Below, in pieces: positions 1-8,588 of a stretch of DNA of 17,583 bases. Source of the DNA: Candidatus Sulfotelmatobacter sp. (GTDB taxonomy: Bacteria; Acidobacteriota; Terriglobia; Terriglobales; SbA1); NCBI GenBank assembly GCA_030151135.1, contig JASLEQ010000300.1, positions 1 through 17,583 of the forward strand, in the 5' to 3' direction. The translations under genes were made by a program, and so were the position numbers. The notes beneath the pieces were generated by a model, which ran no database searches, was not told the origin of the DNA, and saw only the letters and a program-made list of their open reading frames with translations. How positions within the stretch are numbered: position 1 is the first letter of the stretch; each line of letters opens with the position of its first letter.

Positions 1-232
1 AGATCGTGCAGATGTTCGGATGGTTCAGCGCGGAAGCAGTTCTCGCCTCGAGCAAGAAACGGTCGAGAGCGTTCTGGTCGCGCGAAAGTTGCGGCGGAAG
101 AAACTTCAGCGCGACTTTGCGGCCCAGCGAAAGGTCTTCCGCTTCGTACACCACCCCCATCCCACCGCTGCCCAGTTTTCCAATAATTCGATAGTGCGAG
201 ATGGTCTGATTGATCACGATGTCATTACCCAC
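1..232 (-). CDS. Serine/threonine protein kinase, N-terminal fragment (runs off left edge)
   Basis: This is the amino-terminal part of a cytoplasmic Hanks-type Ser/Thr kinase, which would phosphorylate proteins with ATP. Reading leftwards from a GTG at 232-230, the translation contains [19 protein letters not shown], which is the first beta strand and the glycine-rich ATP loop. It is followed by [17 protein letters not shown] with the ATP-anchoring lysine, and then a helix with the conserved glutamate ([19 protein letters not shown]). The catalytic HRD and DFG motifs lie beyond the window. The start is uncertain because no clear Shine-Dalgarno precedes it; a second in-frame GTG lies five codons downstream. 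The gene is divergent from the S53 peptidase gene. In acidobacteria such kinases often carry C-terminal WD40, TPR or PD40 sensor repeats, but that part cannot be seen here. The kinase identity is very secure; the exact start is not. Confidence 0.9.
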   Translation of the reverse strand, partial: MGNDIVINQTISHYRIIGKLGSGGMGVVYEAEDLSLGRKVALKFLPPQLSRDQNALDRFLLEARTASALNHPNICTI

Positions 233-409
233 AAGGAAGGAGCGGAGGATTCATCTTAGGAGGGATACGTGGCGCCGTCAACGCGCCTCCCGCCTCCGCC
301 GCGGTTTTGGAATCATTAACGATTTCTTGCAAACGCGATGTTCCGTAACCAGCGTCTCCGGTCGCGCGTGACCTTGTCGCGCTCGGTTCCGAACTCCAGA
401 ATGCATCAA

Positions 410-425
410 CGCGGATCGATCCGCG
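410..425. promoter_or_regulatory. 16-bp perfect palindrome upstream of the S53 peptidase gene
   Basis: The sequence CGCGGATCGATCCGCG reads identically on both strands. It ends 34 bases before the ATG of the peptidase gene. It could be an operator for a dimeric regulator or part of a 5' untranslated hairpin. No promoter hexamers convincing enough to place it relative to a transcription start were found in the 227-base divergent region 233-459. Confidence 0.3.
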
Positions 426-459
426 CAACTCAAGCTTGCACTGCGATGAGAGGAACTTA

Positions 460-1680
460 ATGAAATACAAGCTAGCCCTCCTGGCCTTCGCGCTGTTCTT
501 CTCCGTTTTTTCGGCGGCACAGAATCGAACTCTGCGGGGGAAAGTCGTAGTTCCAACCTCCAGTTTCGAAAATCCCGGATGGCCCGGACGCTTCATGCAT
601 ACCCACGTCCAGGTTTATCTTCCTTCCACGCAACTTCCGCGCCCGCAAACTTCCGGACCGCCCTACCTGGGATATTCCTACGAAACACCCGCATCGTTAG
701 CCTGCGTCTACGGTTTGGTGACCGTGGTCAGCGGTTGCAATCCGAATAAGGTGACTGCCGTTCCGTCGGGAGGGAGCAGGATGATTGCGATCGTGGATGC
801 CTTCGACGCTCCCAACGCGGCATCGGACCTCGCACATTTCTCTCAGCAGTTCGGCCTGCCACCCGCCAGCTTCCAGGTCGTATACGCGAGCGGCGTTCAG
901 CCGGCGCACGACCTCGGCTGGGAACTTGAGGCCTCTCTCGATATCGAGTGGGCGCATGCGATGGCACCACAGGCCCAGATTCTCTTGGTCGAGGCGGCAT
1001 CGAACAGTATTACCGATCTGATGGCCGCCGAGGACGTCGCCAGCCGAATGGTGAATGCTGCGCATGGCGGAGAAGTCTCGAATAGTTGGGGCAGTGGAGA
1101 GTTCAGCGGCGAGACCTCTTATGAATCGCATTTTCTGAAAGCCGGTGTCGTGTTCATAGCCTCGTCGGGCGACAATCCTGGAACCAGTTGGCCGAGCGTT
1201 TCGCAAAACGTCGTGGCTGCCGGAGGAACCACGGTCCGCCGCAATCCCTCGAATGGAAACTTCCTGAGCGAAGCGGCCTGGGACTCCGCGGGTGGCGGCG
1301 TGAGCTGGTATGAAACCAGGCCCAGCTATCAAAGCAAGATTACTGCTGTCGTTGGAAACTATCGCGGAGTTCCGGACGTTTCCTTTGATTCCAACCCGCT
1401 GACTGGCGTGTGGATCTACGACTCGAACGCCGGTGGATGGTACATCGTCGGTGGCACCAGCGTTGCCGCTCCGGCATTAGCGGGCGTACTGAACCTGGCT
1501 GGAAGCTTCTATACGTCGTCGAACGCGCAACTTGCTGCCATGTATGCAAAGGTGGGAGTCGCAACCAGCTACACAGATATTTCTTCCGGTTACTGCGGTC
1601 CGTACTCGGGTTATGCAGCGGCGTCGGGCTGGGACCTGTGCACAGGAATGGGCACCGCGAAAGGAAAAACCGGAAAATAA
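460..1680 (+). CDS. Secreted S53 (sedolisin-type) serine-carboxyl peptidase lacking a full prodomain
   Basis: An exported endopeptidase of the sedolisin/kumamolisin family, 406 residues. Residues 1-20 form a signal peptide (MKYKLALLAFALFFSVFSAA). The ATG at 460 is preferred over an in-frame TTG at 436 because GAGAGG sits seven bases upstream and the signal peptide begins there. The catalytic set is complete: Glu157 and Asp161 in ELEASLDIEWAHAMAP, the oxyanion Asp238 in ASSGDNPG, and the nucleophile Ser334 in GGTSVAAP. The C-terminal calcium loop is visible as YTDISSG (Asp373) and GWDLCTGMG (Asp392). The mature domain appears to begin near residue 76 (TPASL), so only about 55 residues separate it from the signal peptide. 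Classical family members carry a pro-region of roughly 170-190 residues. The gene converges on the trehalase gene with a 12-base gap and no visible terminator. Acid-active proteolysis is expected from the family. Confidence 0.92.
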   Translation: MKYKLALLAFALFFSVFSAAQNRTLRGKVVVPTSSFENPGWPGRFMHTHVQVYLPSTQLPRPQTSGPPYLGYSYETPASLACVYGLVTVVSGCNPNKVTAVPSGGSRMIAIVDAFDAPNAASDLAHFSQQFGLPPASFQVVYASGVQPAHDLGWELEASLDIEWAHAMAPQAQILLVEAASNSITDLMAAEDVASRMVNAAHGGEVSNSWGSGEFSGETSYESHFLKAGVVFIASSGDNPGTSWPSVSQNVVAAGGTTVRRNPSNGNFLSEAAWDSAGGGVSWYETRPSYQSKITAVVGNYRGVPDVSFDSNPLTGVWIYDSNAGGWYIVGGTSVAAPALAGVLNLAGSFYTSSNAQLAAMYAKVGVATSYTDISSGYCGPYSGYAAASGWDLCTGMGTAKGKTGK

Positions 1681-1692
1681 AGAAGCAGCCAT

Positions 1693-3456
1693 TTATTTCG
1701 CTGGCGCGCTCGACGGGGACTGCTCCTCGTTGAGACGCTGCACCATCTCCTTCGGCAAGGCATGTAGCAACTCGACGAACGCCGCGTTGGTCCAACCGAA
1801 CCCGACCACGTTCATGTGATATCCGAGTTCCGCGTGCGCTTCAGAGGAACGCGTGACAACGTTATATTTCTCAACGATCACGCCATCACGGCGGAAATTA
1901 TCGGCCACCGTCGAAAGAAATTCATATGAAACTCGATCGGCGTCGGCATTGTAGCCGTAATGCCTTAGACCATCGATGACGAGCATCTCGATGTTGCCCC
2001 ATCCATACGGCAGGTCCCACTGCGCTCCGGTGTCTTCGGTGCTCATTGGAACTCCGCCCGGACGCTCAAATACTTTTAGATTGCCGGCCACTGCCTGCGC
2101 TTGTTCTTTGGTCGCAAGTCCAGCCCACAAGGGATAAAAAGCGGTCGCGTACTTGTAACTCGACATCCGATTCATCGTGAAATCGTAGTCATAAAAAAGA
2201 CCGAGCTGCGGGTTCCAGAGATATTGCGTAATCAGCCGCTTCCGGTTTTCCGCCCGCTTGCTCCAGAGGCTCGCATCGTCGCTGTGGCCCAGCCACAGGC
2301 TGATCTGCTCCAGATCTTTTTCCGTCTTGTAAAGAAGGCTGTTCAGGCACACCGGGGCATAGTGATGGGTAGCCGAACCAAATGCTCCGAAGCGGAAACT
2401 CACATCGAAGCCCGACTCACGCATCGATCGATCGCCCTTGTAATAATCGCGGCTGAGTTTAAACTGTCGTGCCTTTTCGCACTGCGGCCGCTCCATGGTC
2501 GTGGGCGCGTCGCAAACGTCCAGGGTGTAAGCGGCCCCCGCAACTTCATCCGAAGTGCCGGGAATCGTCTCGACAACGTATCCATCGGCCTGAGCGGGAT
2601 GGAAAAAGAAGTACTGCGCAACTTTCCGGTAGAAACCCGTCTCATCTTTCACAGCTTCCGGTGGCGGGCCGTCGCCAAAGTCGTAATAGCGCGAGAGCCC
2701 GGTGTCGCCCGCCAGATGTGGATCGTGCGTCCACATCTCGTAATCTTTGCTGAGATCTTTGTAGGCGCGCTCCAGCCATTTCCTGTCTTCCGAAGGATTG
2801 CGCTTGCTGGCCTGGTACACATCCACAAACATCGAACTCAGGAATGGCGGTTGCGACCGCGTCAGGTAGTACGTGCGATTTGCATTGAGCATCGCACCGT
2901 AATTCTCGATCTCGAAGAAGAAGTTATCTACCATGCCACGCGCAAGCTCAACCCGCCCCGCGCGCAGCAGTCCGCGAACGATGAAGTAGCTGTCCCATCC
3001 ATACATTTCATTGAAGCGGCCGCCCGGCACTACATACTTGTTCGGCAGATAGAGCAATCCCGGAGGGTCGATATTGCTGGTTGAGATCTGCCCCAGGTGT
3101 TCGATCGCCACGGGAAGGTGGTCCACCCGCACATTGCAGTTTGCGGTGAGTGCCTGCAAGCTTGCCGGCTCCGCAAAATCTTTCGGCAAATAGAGGACCG
3201 ATTGCGCCGCGATCTTCGGATCGACGATACTCTGGCATTCCGCCATGGAGCGGGTGAGCGTATCCCAGGCGGTCGAGATGTAGTTGAGAATCGGTTTTAG
3301 GCCTGTGGATTCCCGCTGGTTCGAATTTTGTCCGCGAGCGATCGGGGTGGTCGCAAACACCAGCGAAAGGACAAGCCCGAGCCGCCGCAGGCGTGAAGTT
3401 ACATGCGAATGATCCGGGATTGGAATACTCATTTGCGTAAGAAACTTCGTCATCAT
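1693..3456 (-). CDS. treA: Periplasmic trehalase (GH37)
   Basis: Inverting alpha,alpha-trehalase, 587 residues, which hydrolyses trehalose to two glucoses outside the cytoplasm. The N-terminus carries basic residues (SRLRRLG) followed by a hydrophobic stretch ending PIARGQ near residue 43, consistent with export. Trehalase signature 1 is clear at 144-157 (PGGRFNEMYGWDSY). Signature 2 is at 479-486 as QWDLPYGW, followed by GNIE where many relatives have AP. The expected general acid is Asp351 in RESGFD (E. coli TreA has a tryptophan where this protein has Phe350). The expected base is Glu529 in VEKYNV. The length is close to that of bacterial periplasmic trehalases. The start is the first of two adjacent ATG codons; a later ATG at residue 9 would still leave a signal peptide. 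The gene is divergent from the BNR-repeat gene. The symbol is by analogy with periplasmic trehalase. Confidence 0.93.
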   Translation of the reverse strand: MMTKFLTQMSIPIPDHSHVTSRLRRLGLVLSLVFATTPIARGQNSNQRESTGLKPILNYISTAWDTLTRSMAECQSIVDPKIAAQSVLYLPKDFAEPASLQALTANCNVRVDHLPVAIEHLGQISTSNIDPPGLLYLPNKYVVPGGRFNEMYGWDSYFIVRGLLRAGRVELARGMVDNFFFEIENYGAMLNANRTYYLTRSQPPFLSSMFVDVYQASKRNPSEDRKWLERAYKDLSKDYEMWTHDPHLAGDTGLSRYYDFGDGPPPEAVKDETGFYRKVAQYFFFHPAQADGYVVETIPGTSDEVAGAAYTLDVCDAPTTMERPQCEKARQFKLSRDYYKGDRSMRESGFDVSFRFGAFGSATHHYAPVCLNSLLYKTEKDLEQISLWLGHSDDASLWSKRAENRKRLITQYLWNPQLGLFYDYDFTMNRMSSYKYATAFYPLWAGLATKEQAQAVAGNLKVFERPGGVPMSTEDTGAQWDLPYGWGNIEMLVIDGLRHYGYNADADRVSYEFLSTVADNFRRDGVIVEKYNVVTRSSEAHAELGYHMNVVGFGWTNAAFVELLHALPKEMVQRLNEEQSPSSAPAK

Positions 3457-3519
3457 AACCGCCGCTGAATCGACTCACCAAATGAATCGGCTGCACGACA
3501 TGCGGGTGCGGTCCTCCAT

Positions 3520-3547
3520 ACCATACTCCGCAGCCTCTCTCAGGCAA
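3520..3547 (-). promoter_or_regulatory. Candidate sigma-70-type promoter for the trehalase gene
   Basis: Read on the minus strand, TTGCCT (3547-3542) and TATGGT (3525-3520) are separated by 16 bases. Each hexamer matches four of six consensus positions. The -10 box lies about 64 bases upstream of the trehalase ATG. This is a sequence match only; degenerate hexamers occur often by chance. Confidence 0.3.
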
Positions 3548-3614
3548 CACGCGGCCTGCGCTACATTCGCGACCTCTTTGATTTATGCTGTTTAGTTTGC
3601 CTGAGGGGGTCACC

Positions 3615-6600
3615 GTGAGCCGAGTTCGTTTCGCTCTTCGTCTGAGTGCCTGTTTTGCCCTTGTTCTTGCGGCCGCCGCAGCCTGGACTCAAGTTCCCGA
3701 AAAGACGTACCAGGATTTGCGCTGGCGCATGGTTGGTCCCTTCCGCGGTGGCCGCACCCGCGCCGCAGCCGGAGTTCCGTCGGAGCCTAACGTTTTCTAC
3801 ATGGCTCAGGTCAATGGCGGCGTTTGGAGGACCAATGATTTCGGCCGCACCTGGAACCCCATCTTTGATAAGCAGCCGACACAGTCCATTGGCGCAATCG
3901 CGGTCGCTCCCGCCGATCCCAACATTATCTATGTCGCTAGCGGCGAAGGTCTGCACCGCCCTGATCTATCGGTCGGAGATGGCATTTATAAGTCGACCGA
4001 TGCCGGCAAGACCTGGACCCACCTCGGATTGAGGGATGGCGAACAGATTCCCGCACTGGCGGTCGATCCCCGCGATCCGAGTAAAGTGTTCGCCGCCGTG
4101 CTAGGTCATCCTTATGGGCCGAGTGAGGAACGAGGCCTGTACCTTTCGACGGACGGCGGTCAAAACTGGCGCAAAGTCATTAGTAAAGACGAAAACACCG
4201 GCGCCTCCGACGTTGAGATCGATCCCTCCAATCCCGATGTCGTCTATGCCTCGATGTGGGAGGTCCGCGAAGGGCCATGGGAAGACCTCAACGAATTCAA
4301 CGGCGCGGGCGGTGGTCTCTTCAAGTCCACGGATGGAGGCGCGACCTGGCGGCAGCTCACCGGCGGCTTGCCAAAGGATCTGTCGCAGATTTACGTAGCG
4401 ATTGCAGCGAGCGATTCCCGCCGCCTCTATGCCACTCTCTCCACCGCATCGGGAAAATTGAACGTATACCGGTCTGACGATGCCGGCGAAAACTGGACGC
4501 AGATCACCGACGATCCTCGCCCTTCCGGACGCATCGGCGGCGGCGATCTTCCAATCCCGAGGGTCGACCCGAAAAATCCTGACCTTGTTTATGTCGCCAG
4601 CACCGTCACGATGCGATCCAGCGATGGCGGCAAAACCTGGATGAGTTTTCGCGGCGCGCCGGGCGGAGACGACTATCAGAATCTCTGGATCAATCCGAAC
4701 AACGGAAAAATCATTCTTCTCGTCAGCGATCAGGGCGCGATCGTCACGGTCAATGGCGGCGAAACCTGGAGTTCCTGGTACAACCAGCCCACCGCACAGC
4801 TTTACCACGCGATCACTGACAATTCTTTCCCCTACCGCTTATGCGCCGGGCAGCAGGAGAGCGGCTCGGTCTGCATTTCCAGCCGCGGCAATGATGGTGC
4901 CATCAATTTTCGCGACTGGCACCCCGTCGGAGTAATCGAGTACGGATACGTCGCTCCCGACCCGCTCGATCCAGACACCATTTATGGAGCAGGCCGGACA
5001 GAGGTCTCCAGATATCACTGGCGCACGGGCGAGGTGCAGGACATCACTCCCATTCCTGTCCGCGATCCAAAATATCGCGCCAACCGCACCGAGCCCTTGA
5101 TGTTCTCTCCAGTCGATCCGCACACTCTGTATTACGCAACCAACTTCCTCTTCAAGACAACGGACGGCGGGAATTCCTGGCAGATCATCAGCAAAGATTT
5201 ATCGCGCGAGAAGCCGGGCATTCCCGAAAGTGTCGGCAAGCTTTACAACAAGCCCGTCGAAAATGCGCGTGGAGTGATCTACGCCCTGGCCCCGTCATTC
5301 AAAACCAAGGACACACTTTGGGCCGGCACCGATGATGGCTTGATCTGGATCACCCGCGACGCAGGCAAGAACTGGGCCGACATTACGCCGAAAGAACTCA
5401 CGCCCTGGAGTAAGGTCACGCAAATCTCTGCCTCACACTTTGATGAGCAGACAGCCTACGCATCGGTGAGCCGCTTCCGCATCAATGACAACCATCCTTA
5501 TATCTACCGCACGCACGATGCGGGAAAGACCTGGACCCTCATCACCTCCGGCCTTCCGGAGTTCGGTCCCGTCGACACGGTGCGTGAAGATCCAGTCCGC
5601 AAAGGCCTGCTGTTTGCCGGAACCGAAAATGCCGTATGGATGTCGTTTGACGATGGCGATCATTGGCAGTCGTTGCAACTCAACCTGCCGCACACCTCGA
5701 TGCGCGATCTATGGATTCACGAAAGCGACCTGATCGTGGCTACGCATGGCCGCGGATTCTGGGTGCTCGACGACATCGCCCCGCTCCGCGAAGTCTCATC
5801 CGGGATCGCGAACTCCGTTCATTTATTTTCCCCGGCGCCCGCCTATCGCGTTCAGCGGGACACGAACACTGATACGCCGATCCCGCCCGACGAACCCATG
5901 GCACCCAATCCTCCAGACGGCGCCAGCATCGACTACTATCTGCCGAGTGCGGCTGACAACGTGCGAATCGAAATCGCTGATGCGCACAATAAAGTGATTC
6001 GCAGCTTCTCGAACACCGATAAGCCCGATGTCACAGAAGGAGAATTGCAAAAACAATTGATCCCGCTTTATTGGATCAGGCCTGAGCAGCGGCTCTCCAC
6101 CGAACCGGGCATGCATCGTTGGATATGGCATCTGCACTATCCTGCTCCCGCCTCGGCGCGCCACGAATATCCCATCGCCGCCATTCCGCACGACACGCCG
6201 CGACTTCCTCTGGGACCGACCGCGCTGCCCGGCAAGTACACGGTTCGTCTCACTGTCGATGGAAAATCTTTCAGCGCTCCTCTTACGGTGAAGATGGATC
6301 CACGCGTAAAGCTCTCGGACGCCGATCTCGCGCAGAAGTTGCGGGCTGAGCTCAAGCTGGCGTCAATCATGGACGACTCCAGCCACGCTCTGTCGCAAGC
6401 CGGATCGCTACGCGCTCAACTTGCCCAGGTCAATGCTGGCTCAAACCAGTCATTGAAAGATGCGGTCGCAAATTTCGAAAAGAAACTGACGGAACTCGCC
6501 GGAGCGCCGGGAGGATTTTTTGCGCCTCCATCCGCGCAGCTCTCCTTGAGCCGCGTCAACGGCAATGCCGGCACGCTCTACCAGCAGATCTGGCAGGTCG

Positions 6601-6797
6601 ATGCTGTCCCTACGTCACCGCAGAATGAAGCGCTTTCATCCACCGAGCAAGCGAGCACTGAGGTGCTTGGAAAGTGGAACGAGTTCAACGAACACGAACT
6701 ACCCAGCTTGAATCGAATCCTTCGCGATGGGCATGCACAGGAAATTCGTCCGCAAGCGGATTTTCATCAAACCGAAATTGATGTAGATGAAGAGTAG
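3615..6797 (+). CDS. Secreted BNR-repeat (sortilin/VPS10-like) beta-propeller protein
   Basis: A large exported protein, 1060 residues from a GTG start. The GTG at 3615 is preferred to an ATG at 3585 because GAGGGGG lies about five bases before it and a standard signal peptide begins there (MSRVRFALRLSACFALVLAA, cleavage near residue 25). Eleven BNR/Asp-box-like motifs are visible in order: TNDFGRTW, STDAGKTW, STDGGQNW, STDGGATW, SDDAGENW, SSDGGKTW, TVNGGETW, TTDGGNSW, TRDAGKNW, THDAGKTW and SFDDGDHW. They fit one large or two consecutive beta-propellers over about residues 40-700. The last third, after HLFSPAPAYR, is a beta-rich region followed by a helical segment (about 895-960). Such proteins are often named glycosyl hydrolase because sialidases share the repeat, but no sialidase active site was recognised. 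The role is unknown; ligand binding outside the cytoplasm is the safest inference. Confidence 0.88.
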   Translation: MSRVRFALRLSACFALVLAAAAAWTQVPEKTYQDLRWRMVGPFRGGRTRAAAGVPSEPNVFYMAQVNGGVWRTNDFGRTWNPIFDKQPTQSIGAIAVAPADPNIIYVASGEGLHRPDLSVGDGIYKSTDAGKTWTHLGLRDGEQIPALAVDPRDPSKVFAAVLGHPYGPSEERGLYLSTDGGQNWRKVISKDENTGASDVEIDPSNPDVVYASMWEVREGPWEDLNEFNGAGGGLFKSTDGGATWRQLTGGLPKDLSQIYVAIAASDSRRLYATLSTASGKLNVYRSDDAGENWTQITDDPRPSGRIGGGDLPIPRVDPKNPDLVYVASTVTMRSSDGGKTWMSFRGAPGGDDYQNLWINPNNGKIILLVSDQGAIVTVNGGETWSSWYNQPTAQLYHAITDNSFPYRLCAGQQESGSVCISSRGNDGAINFRDWHPVGVIEYGYVAPDPLDPDTIYGAGRTEVSRYHWRTGEVQDITPIPVRDPKYRANRTEPLMFSPVDPHTLYYATNFLFKTTDGGNSWQIISKDLSREKPGIPESVGKLYNKPVENARGVIYALAPSFKTKDTLWAGTDDGLIWITRDAGKNWADITPKELTPWSKVTQISASHFDEQTAYASVSRFRINDNHPYIYRTHDAGKTWTLITSGLPEFGPVDTVREDPVRKGLLFAGTENAVWMSFDDGDHWQSLQLNLPHTSMRDLWIHESDLIVATHGRGFWVLDDIAPLREVSSGIANSVHLFSPAPAYRVQRDTNTDTPIPPDEPMAPNPPDGASIDYYLPSAADNVRIEIADAHNKVIRSFSNTDKPDVTEGELQKQLIPLYWIRPEQRLSTEPGMHRWIWHLHYPAPASARHEYPIAAIPHDTPRLPLGPTALPGKYTVRLTVDGKSFSAPLTVKMDPRVKLSDADLAQKLRAELKLASIMDDSSHALSQAGSLRAQLAQVNAGSNQSLKDAVANFEKKLTELAGAPGGFFAPPSAQLSLSRVNGNAGTLYQQIWQVDAVPTSPQNEALSSTEQASTEVLGKWNEFNEHELPSLNRILRDGHAQEIRPQADFHQTEIDVDEE

Positions 6798-6866
6798 ATT
6801 TCACGCCGTCTTGTCTTTTTGCTGGAGACTTTCTCCCCTAAGTGCGCACAGTGACATTGCAAGAAG

Positions 6867-6900
6867 TTGCAGACTGCTCTCGAAATAGCTGCAAGTTTTT
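6867..6900 (+). terminator. Weak possible terminator after the BNR-repeat gene
   Basis: TTGCAG and CTGCAA can pair across a 16-base loop that contains a further possible CT/AG pairing. GTTTTT follows. The stem is short and AT-containing, about 70 bases after the stop codon, so this is tentative. The rest of the stretch 6798-6949 shows nothing recognisable apart from a direct repeat of TTGCA at 6857-6871. Confidence 0.25.
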
Positions 6901-6949
6901 GCGGTGTCACGCATTTGTCAATGCTGATTTGTAATTTTTCTGTTGAGCG

Positions 6950-6980
6950 TTGTTTTGTATCGAATCTTGCGGGTTATAAT
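6950..6980 (+). promoter_or_regulatory. Promoter of kelch gene A
   Basis: A perfect -10 hexamer TATAAT at 6975-6980 sits in GGGTTATAATCC. TTGTTT at 6950-6955 is a possible -35 with a long 19-base spacer. The stretch from TATCGAATC (6958) to the -10 box recurs upstream of the neighbouring paralogue as TATGCGAATC-GGGTTATAAT. That recurrence is better support than the hexamers alone. A transcript from here would have a leader of about 115 bases. Confidence 0.6.
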
Positions 6981-6983
6981 CCT

Positions 6984-7076
6984 CCCCCGACTCTGGGGTT
7001 TCAATCTTGGACTGCCGTGGGGCTCTACTCGTTCCGATCAATGGAAGTCCGCGTACTGAAGCCACCTTTCCGATAA
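6984..7076 (+). promoter_or_regulatory. Leader of kelch gene A, shared with kelch gene B
   Basis: The leader holds a short inverted repeat just after the -10 box (CCCC 6985-6988 with GGGG 6995-6998). A block at 7038-7064 (TCAATGGAAGTCCGCG, then CTGAAGCCA) recurs at 8823-8848. The ATG at 7041 opens an 11-codon reading frame, MEVRVLKPPFR, ending with TAA at 7074-7076, about 25 bases before the kelch start. No Shine-Dalgarno precedes that ATG, so translation of it is doubtful. The conserved part may instead act as RNA or as a protein-binding site. Confidence 0.4.
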
Positions 7077-7101
7077 CCAAAACGATGCGAGGTGAAATTC
7101 T

Positions 7102-8565
7102 ATGAAAGTGTTCCGACTATTCGGAATCGCTCTGCTCGCGGTGGCTTGTTCCAGCATCGCGTTCGCCCAGGCCCCGTTCACGGCTGGTACGTGGACCCGA
7201 GTAACACCCTCTAGTACCCCAATCGCTGGCGGACATCCGCTGCTGCTCACCGACGGCTCCGTGCTGATCCTCAACAACACTTGCAACACCACCGGCAATG
7301 CCTATCGCCTGTTCCCTGACAGCGCTGGAAACTATGCCACCGGAACGTGGGTCTCCGCAGGCAATCTGCCCAGCGGCTATAACCCGCTGTACTTCGCTTC
7401 CCAAATGCTGCCCGTTGGCTACGTGATCATCATGGGCGGTGAATACAACGCGTGTAACTCCGTCTGGACGACCCTCGGCGCTGCCTACAACCCTGTCACC
7501 AACAAGTGGATCTCGGTTCCCGCCCCGACAGGTTGGAGCTCGGTGGGTGATGCCCAGAGCGTCGTTCTTCCCAACGGCCAGTTCATGCTCGCCAACTGCT
7601 GCACCACCCAGGAAGCCATTCTCTCGAGCTATAGCCCGATTACCTGGACTGCAACCGGCACCGGCAAGTACGACTGGAACGATGAAGAAGGCTGGACCAT
7701 GTTGCCCGGCAACAAGATCCTCACGGTAGATGCGTACGTGAACACCAGCTGCTGCGCGATGGGCTATCAGATTTACGATGACACCACTGGCACCTGGTCC
7801 ACCCCGTCGAACAATACGGTCGTAAACCTTGTCGATCCCGGCTCTCGTGAACTCGGTCCCGGTCCGCTGCTACCCAACGGAACCGTCTTCTACGCTGGAG
7901 CAACCACCAACAACGCGATCTACAACGTCGCTGCGGGCACTTGGGCTTCCGCGCCGAAATTTGGCGGAACGCTCGACATCGCCGACGGTCCGGCCGCGGT
8001 TTTGCCGGATGGCAATGCTCTGTTTGACGCCAGCCCCGGCATCTTCGGGACCGGCAGCAAGTTCTTCGAGTGGGACGGCACCGCACTGAACGCTACATCG
8101 GCTCCGCCCAATGCTCCGTCCGACAGCTCCTACTACGGCAATTTCGTAGTCCTGCCGAACGGCCAGATCCTGTTTACGGACTTCTCCAGCGACATCGAAG
8201 TCTACACTCCGTCCGGATCGCCCTGCTCAGGTTGCGCTCCGACCGTCAGCAGCGTAGCCACCACACTCACCCACGGCAGCAGGAATAACGTGGTCAAGGG
8301 AACGCAGTTCAACGGTATGTCGCAGGGTTCGTACTACGGCGACGATAACCAGAGCTCCTCGAACTTCCCGCTGGTTCGCATCACCGATTCCACTGGACAC
8401 GTTGTGTATTGCAGAACGCACAACTGGCTCGGCGGCGTCCAGACCGGCGCGGCCGTTCGCACCGCTCAGTTCGATATTCCGGCTACGATCGCCACGGGCG
8501 CGGGTTCGCTCCAGGTGGTTGTCAATGGAATCGCATCGACAGCAGTCAGCGTAACTATCAACTAA
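7102..8565 (+). CDS. Secreted kelch/galactose-oxidase-like beta-propeller protein A
   Basis: Exported protein of 487 residues. The signal peptide is residues 1-22 (MKVFRLFGIALLAVACSSIA, then FA|QAP). GAGGTGA lies about seven bases before the ATG. The mature part contains seven kelch-like units, each with a GTW or similar Trp near one end and an LP(D/N)G turn: around residues 29-58, 81-116, 136-165, 181-211, 230-266, 279-312 and 322-362. This suggests a seven-bladed propeller. A C-terminal E-set/DUF1929-like domain follows from about 379 (YYGDDNQSSSNFPLVRIT, then RTHNW). His440 may correspond to a copper-ligand histidine of galactose oxidase, but the Tyr-His pair and the Cys-Tyr cofactor were not recognised, so oxidase activity is doubtful. 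There are nine mature cysteines, including CC at 166-167 and 217-218 and CxxC at 375-378, suggesting disulfides. It is a tandem paralogue of the next gene. The function is unknown. Confidence 0.88.
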   Translation: MKVFRLFGIALLAVACSSIAFAQAPFTAGTWTRVTPSSTPIAGGHPLLLTDGSVLILNNTCNTTGNAYRLFPDSAGNYATGTWVSAGNLPSGYNPLYFASQMLPVGYVIIMGGEYNACNSVWTTLGAAYNPVTNKWISVPAPTGWSSVGDAQSVVLPNGQFMLANCCTTQEAILSSYSPITWTATGTGKYDWNDEEGWTMLPGNKILTVDAYVNTSCCAMGYQIYDDTTGTWSTPSNNTVVNLVDPGSRELGPGPLLPNGTVFYAGATTNNAIYNVAAGTWASAPKFGGTLDIADGPAAVLPDGNALFDASPGIFGTGSKFFEWDGTALNATSAPPNAPSDSSYYGNFVVLPNGQILFTDFSSDIEVYTPSGSPCSGCAPTVSSVATTLTHGSRNNVVKGTQFNGMSQGSYYGDDNQSSSNFPLVRITDSTGHVVYCRTHNWLGGVQTGAAVRTAQFDIPATIATGAGSLQVVVNGIASTAVSVTIN

Positions 8566-8588
8566 GCCCGGATTCTTTGATCGATTTG

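Noticed and set aside
697..1332. 211-codon minus-strand open frame inside the S53 peptidase gene
   Set aside because: Antisense to a gene with all catalytic residues conserved; no family resemblance.
2101..3084. 327-codon open frame on the plus strand inside the trehalase gene
   Set aside because: It lies entirely antisense to a gene with clear GH37 signatures, and its translation shows no recognisable motif. Long antisense frames are common in GC-rich coding DNA.
7102..8565. Kelch protein A as a functional copper galactose oxidase
   Set aside because: Only one candidate ligand (His440) could be matched. The Cys-Tyr cofactor pair and the axial Tyr-His pair of galactose oxidase were not recognised, so only the fold is claimed.
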